DNA from: Flavobacterium antarcticum DSM 19726
GTDB lineage: Bacteria > Bacteroidota > Bacteroidia > Flavobacteriales > Flavobacteriaceae
Length of the DNA stretch: 64,000 bases
Direction: 5' to 3'
Assembly: GCF_000419685.1 (NCBI RefSeq)
Contig: NZ_ATTM01000006.1
Coordinates: forward strand, 236,581 to 300,580
The notes beneath the pieces were generated by a model that made no database searches, had not been told where the DNA came from, and worked only from the letters and a program-made list of their open reading frames with translations. Positions 61,142 to 64,000 of the stretch are shown one piece after another. The position numbers and the translations under genes were made by a program. How positions within the stretch are numbered: the first letter of the stretch is position 1; each line of letters begins with the position of its first letter.

Positions 61142-63295
61142 CTATAAGTTATCAAGCTGATTGCTCTTTTTATCCGCACTAATCGTCCAGAAAAAACCAA
61201 CGAAAATAAACCGACTTGCCGTTGGAACGATCGCTTTACTTTCAAACTTCCCTTGCTGATTGGCTGTGTTTGCATACTCATATCCATATACATTTTTAGT
61301 TCCCAACACATTAGAAACCGATAAATACAGGATTTTCTGTGGACTGATTAAATAAGCCCAACCCAAGTTTACATTCGAATAGCTTTTTGTTTTTTCATTT
61401 AAAAAACCATCCGTATTTGGGTTTTCAAAAGGGCGTCCCGAATTAAAGTTGTAGGTAATGCCCAATTGCGAACGCAAACTTGAAATCCAATATTTGGTTA
61501 CAATTGAAGCCGTATGTTTTGCTACGAAACTTGGTGTCGCTTCTTGTTGGTAATTTCTGTAATCACGTTGCGTGTCGATGAAGGAGTATGAAATCCAATA
61601 TTCTAAATTTTTAATTCGTGTATTTTCTCGCCAAAAAACATCGACACCTTTTGCATATCCAAAACCTGAATTGGAATAATTACTGCTGTACACGGGATTT
61701 TCAGAATCAAATTTCACTAAATCAGCATATTTTTTATAATACGCTTCGGCTCGTAAAGTGGTGCCTTCTTTTGCAAAGGTGTAATTCAGAATGTAATGTT
61801 GCGTTTTTTCGTTTTCAAAATTGGAATGGTATTTCAAATAGTCTGCTTTTGGAGCTTGTTCAAATTTCCCATAAGCAAAGGAAAACTGATTGAATTTTCC
61901 TGTTTTATAAGCAACCGAAGCGCGTGGACTTACCGAAGATGCATTCAGTAAATTATTATTTGACGCTCGAATTCCTAAATTGAAAGCAAGTTTTTTGCTA
62001 AAGAAGTAATCTACTTCGGAATAGAACGCTGAAATTCCAGAAGTATAACCTGTTCTCAAACTACCTTTTTGCAACGGTTTATAACTTTCGTCAAAATTGG
62101 TCAGGAAATAATCACTTCCAAAACTCAACTTTAGTCGCGTTGTAATTTTGCTAAACACTTTCAATTTCAAGTGCAATGCGTTTTCTTCATTCGTCACGTA
62201 ATCCTGATTCAAGTCGATTTTATTTTGTCCCAAACCATAACTTACTCCAGTAATTAGTTGCCAATTGTTGACTAAAAATCCTTTGTACACTGCGTTGAAA
62301 TACAAATTAGTATTGTTCAAATTGATTCGGTCTTTCAAATTCGTATTGATATTTTCTTGATTCAAATCAAAGCGCGAAGCATCAAAAGCCGTGTACACTT
62401 TCAACAAACCGTTGTCAAACTGGTACCGATAAACCGCTTCGCCTGACAAGGATTGATACGGACGATTCCAATCTACCGCTTGTGGAACGGCGAGTTGATA
62501 CGGTGCCAAATCAATGTACGCAGTATTCACTGATAAGCTACTTTTTTTCCACTTTTGAGTATTACTTACTCCTAAACCAACGGTCATCAAAGAAATATCG
62601 GTTTGCTCTTGAACGGGTTCGTCAATGGTATTTAATAATAAAACACTGGACAAGGCTTCTCCATATTCGGCTGAATAACCTCCTGTTGAAAATGAAATTC
62701 CACTGAAAAGAAACGGGGAAAACCGTCCACGAGTAGGAACATTATTTGCAGAAGCGCCATACGGTTGAGCCACTCGAAGTCCGTCTACGAAAGTTTGTGT
62801 TTCATCGCTTTCGCCACCACGAACGTACAATCGTCCACTTTCGCCCACGGTTTGTGTTCCGGGAAGGGTTTGCAAAGCCGAAACAATATCGCCTGCAGAA
62901 CCTGCGGTCGTGACAATGTCCAAGGGTTTCAAAACCGAAACTCTCGCTTTATCGCCTGCTTCAAGCATTCCCGCATTAATCACAACGGCGTCTAAACTGT
63001 TGATGCTTTCACGCAAAATAAAAGTTTGCGACTGGTACTTTTCAATCGCAATGTTTTGTGCCAATGTTTCAAACGTCAGAAAAGTAATCTTCAAAATTTG
63101 AACGCCTTTAACGGAAGTGGAAAATTTAAAATTTCCATTAGCATCGGTAGAAGATCCGTCGTAGGTTCCGTCAATAAAGACATTGGCTCCTTGAAGCGGT
63201 TGCTTTTTTTCGTCGAGCACTTTACCTGAAATAGTCGTTTGCCCGAGTAGCATTTGCGTAAGCGTTAAAAGTAAAAAAGTAATTGTTGTTCTCAT
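61142..63295 (-). CDS. TonB-dependent outer membrane receptor with carboxypeptidase-regulatory-like domain
   Basis: 717 residues. A Sec signal is followed by a CarboxypepD_reg-like domain (about 20-100: TTISGKVLDEKKQPLQGANV, GTYDGSSTDANGNFKF), a plug domain (about 115-215, AGSAGDIVSALQTLPGTQTV and LYVRGGESDETQTFVDGLRV) and a long barrel ending SRFIFVGFFWTISADKK. It has no SusD partner beside it, so it is more likely for iron, cobalamin or peptide than a sugar utilisation locus. The ligand cannot be told. Confidence 0.9.
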   Translation of the reverse strand: MRTTITFLLLTLTQMLLGQTTISGKVLDEKKQPLQGANVFIDGTYDGSSTDANGNFKFSTSVKGVQILKITFLTFETLAQNIAIEKYQSQTFILRESINSLDAVVINAGMLEAGDKARVSVLKPLDIVTTAGSAGDIVSALQTLPGTQTVGESGRLYVRGGESDETQTFVDGLRVAQPYGASANNVPTRGRFSPFLFSGISFSTGGYSAEYGEALSSVLLLNTIDEPVQEQTDISLMTVGLGVSNTQKWKKSSLSVNTAYIDLAPYQLAVPQAVDWNRPYQSLSGEAVYRYQFDNGLLKVYTAFDASRFDLNQENINTNLKDRINLNNTNLYFNAVYKGFLVNNWQLITGVSYGLGQNKIDLNQDYVTNEENALHLKLKVFSKITTRLKLSFGSDYFLTNFDESYKPLQKGSLRTGYTSGISAFYSEVDYFFSKKLAFNLGIRASNNNLLNASSVSPRASVAYKTGKFNQFSFAYGKFEQAPKADYLKYHSNFENEKTQHYILNYTFAKEGTTLRAEAYYKKYADLVKFDSENPVYSSNYSNSGFGYAKGVDVFWRENTRIKNLEYWISYSFIDTQRDYRNYQQEATPSFVAKHTASIVTKYWISSLRSQLGITYNFNSGRPFENPNTDGFLNEKTKSYSNVNLGWAYLISPQKILYLSVSNVLGTKNVYGYEYANTANQQGKFESKAIVPTASRFIFVGFFWTISADKKSNQLDNL

Positions 63296-63468
63296 TTTGC
63301 AGTTATTTATAGCACAAAGATGCAGGAGAAGGTTTTATTTTGAAATTTAAAAGTGCTGAATTGTAGAAAAATGGTACTGAATTGTAGGGGAATAATTTTA
63401 AGAGGAGGCAACCATTTATAGCCTAGCTAAAATAGTATTCCTTTTTTTATTTGAATAAGGCAATTCTT

Positions 63469-63609
63469 GGGAGCCTTCCCTTGACTCGGGGGAGCTTTCC
63501 CTTGACTCGGGGGAGGTCTCCCTTTGCTTGGGGGAGCCTTCCCTTTACTCGGGGGAGATCTCCCTTTTGTTGGGGGAGCCTTCCCTTTGCTTGGGGGAAC
63601 CTTCCCTAA
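63469..63609. repeat. Array of about seven 21-bp tandem repeats with palindromic cores
   Basis: Units begin at 63469, 63490, 63511, 63532, 63553, 63574 and 63595. The unit is GGGAGNNNTCCCTTNNCTNGG, and the core GGGAG...CTCCC can fold (GGGAGATCTCCC in unit 5 is a perfect palindrome). The last unit decays into AAACGC. The array is much richer in G+C than its surroundings. The gene-free span 63296-63735 holds only this array and AT-rich DNA. It lies between the TonB receptor and the IS3 fragment. Short frames on both strands run through it because 21 is divisible by 3; I do not call them genes. Confidence 0.85.
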
Positions 63610-63735
63610 ACGCTAAAAACACGTCGCAAAGCTTGGAAAACATAGGTGTTGCTTTTGGGGAAATCAATACTGTTATGGCTTTTCCGCGTAAAAGCTTTGG
63701 GATAGAACTTGAAGCTTGGATATGCAAATAAAAAG

Positions 63736-64000
63736 TGGAGTTTAAGTTAAGCGACATTTTTGTAATTATTTGATTGTTTGTTAAATTCCTTTATTGTCAT
63801 ATATTTCAAAGCTGAATGTCTTCTTTTTTGATTGTACCAGATTTCGATATATTCAAAAACTTGCAGTTTCATTTGTTCCTTTGAAATCAGTTTATTGCCA
63901 TAGATTAATTCTGTTTTAAAGGATTTAAAGAAACTTTCAGCTACTGCATTATCCCAGCAATTCCCTGTTCTACTCATGCTACGTGTTACTTTATATGAGT
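63736..64000 (-). mobile_element. IS3-family insertion sequence, one end visible
   Basis: The element runs off the right edge. Its transposase 3' end lies at 63747; the terminal sequence beginning TGGAGTTTAAGTTAAGCGAC (63736) starts with TG, as IS3-family ends usually do, and is the likely boundary. The opposite end is outside the window, so the inverted repeat cannot be verified. Confidence 0.6.
63747..64000 (-). CDS. IS3-family transposase OrfB, C-terminal part
   Basis: The frame is open through the right edge, so only the last ~83 residues are seen. They contain RSMSRTGNCWDNAVAESFFK followed by SFKTELIYG: the third catalytic acidic residue of the DDE triad is the Glu in AESFF. The end QKRRHSALKYMTIKEFNKQ matches the C-terminus of IS3/IS150-type transposases. 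The visible part has no stop or frameshift, so the element may be intact. Confidence 0.88.
   Translation of the reverse strand, partial: SYKVTRSMSRTGNCWDNAVAESFFKSFKTELIYGNKLISKEQMKLQVFEYIEIWYNQKRRHSALKYMTIKEFNKQSNNYKNVA

Noticed and set aside
63469..63609. CRISPR array
   Set aside because: The 21-bp units are directly adjacent with no unique spacers, and no cas gene is in view.
63528..63757. Two overlapping short frames (plus 63528-63731, minus 63545-63757) as genes
   Set aside because: Both run through the 21-bp array and owe their length to its in-frame period; the minus-strand one also crosses the likely IS boundary.
1..64000. tRNA, rRNA or tmRNA genes
   Set aside because: The gene-free gaps were read for T-loop motifs (GGTTCGA-type) and for rRNA signatures; none was found. 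A covariance scan would be decisive.

Overview
The window looks like a chromosomal segment of a Flavobacterium-like member of the Bacteroidetes (Flavobacteriaceae). The DNA is AT-rich. Several genes are preceded by TAnnTTTG -7 boxes rather than sigma70 promoters. There is a type IX secretion C-terminal sorting domain, several lipoproteins with Ser/Asp/Glu-rich residues after the lipid-bearing cysteine, TonB-dependent and porin-type outer membrane proteins, and families restricted to this group (DUF6452, DUF6048, DUF6095, DUF6029, 2TM domain). No rRNA, tRNA or CRISPR array was found. Most of the window is ordinary core genome, with a few decayed or mobile patches.

Layout. 1-8.6 kb: a FUSC-type membrane protein cut by the left edge, a HigBA toxin-antitoxin pair with a palindromic operator, RuvX, a cysteine desulfurase, a lipoprotein, an Smr protein, two small membrane proteins, ornithine aminotransferase and an OsmC protein. 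8.6-14.3 kb: a loose, gene-poor stretch with a histidine kinase carrying nine 21-residue coiled-coil repeats, a cupin, a GreA/GreB-type factor and a histidine kinase pseudogene with two lesions. 14.3-22.4 kb: RlmD with two envelope genes, a THUMP methyltransferase, a small methyltransferase, a ZIP transporter, and a murQ operon ending in a pentapeptide-repeat protein and a lipoprotein. 22.7-32.8 kb: TerC, surface lipoproteins, a phosphate-selective-type porin, PrmA-ClpS, two YeeE/YedE half-transporters, a T9SS cargo protein and KdsA.

33.0-35.6 kb is a compact regulated locus: a membrane protein, a small winged-helix regulator, another membrane protein and CreD. Two copies of one palindrome, ACTTTGNATTTCAAAGT, sit in front of the first and third genes and are the likely operators. 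35.7-40.4 kb holds RelA/SpoT, a DUF389 protein and DapD. 40.4-49.9 kb is an envelope-glycan cluster: an LtaS/OpgB-type phosphotransferase, a GT9, a CDP-glycerol glycerophosphotransferase-family protein, a GT2, another putative glycosyltransferase, an acyltransferase and a second sulfatase-fold membrane enzyme. Together they suggest a polymer or LPS decorated with glycerol-phosphate-like and acyl groups. This is inference.

49.9-64 kb: a TsaC/Sua5 protein, then a 453-bp segment bounded by near-perfect inverted repeats and holding a wrecked GxxExxY gene (a decayed cassette), a CCA-type nucleotidyltransferase, heme A synthase, a DUF6029-TlpA pair divergent from an Omp28-like CxxC lipoprotein, and CsbD. 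A LytTR/LytS-type two-component operon follows, with three copies of the 2TM domain (one fused to the kinase). The window closes with a secreted protein, a TonB-dependent receptor, a 21-bp tandem array of palindromic units and the 3' end of an IS3-family transposase cut by the right edge.

The best candidates for undescribed biology are the palindrome-controlled winged-helix/CreD locus, the inverted-repeat GxxExxY cassette, the coiled-coil kinase, the 21-bp palindromic array beside the insertion sequence, and the glycerophosphate-type envelope cluster.
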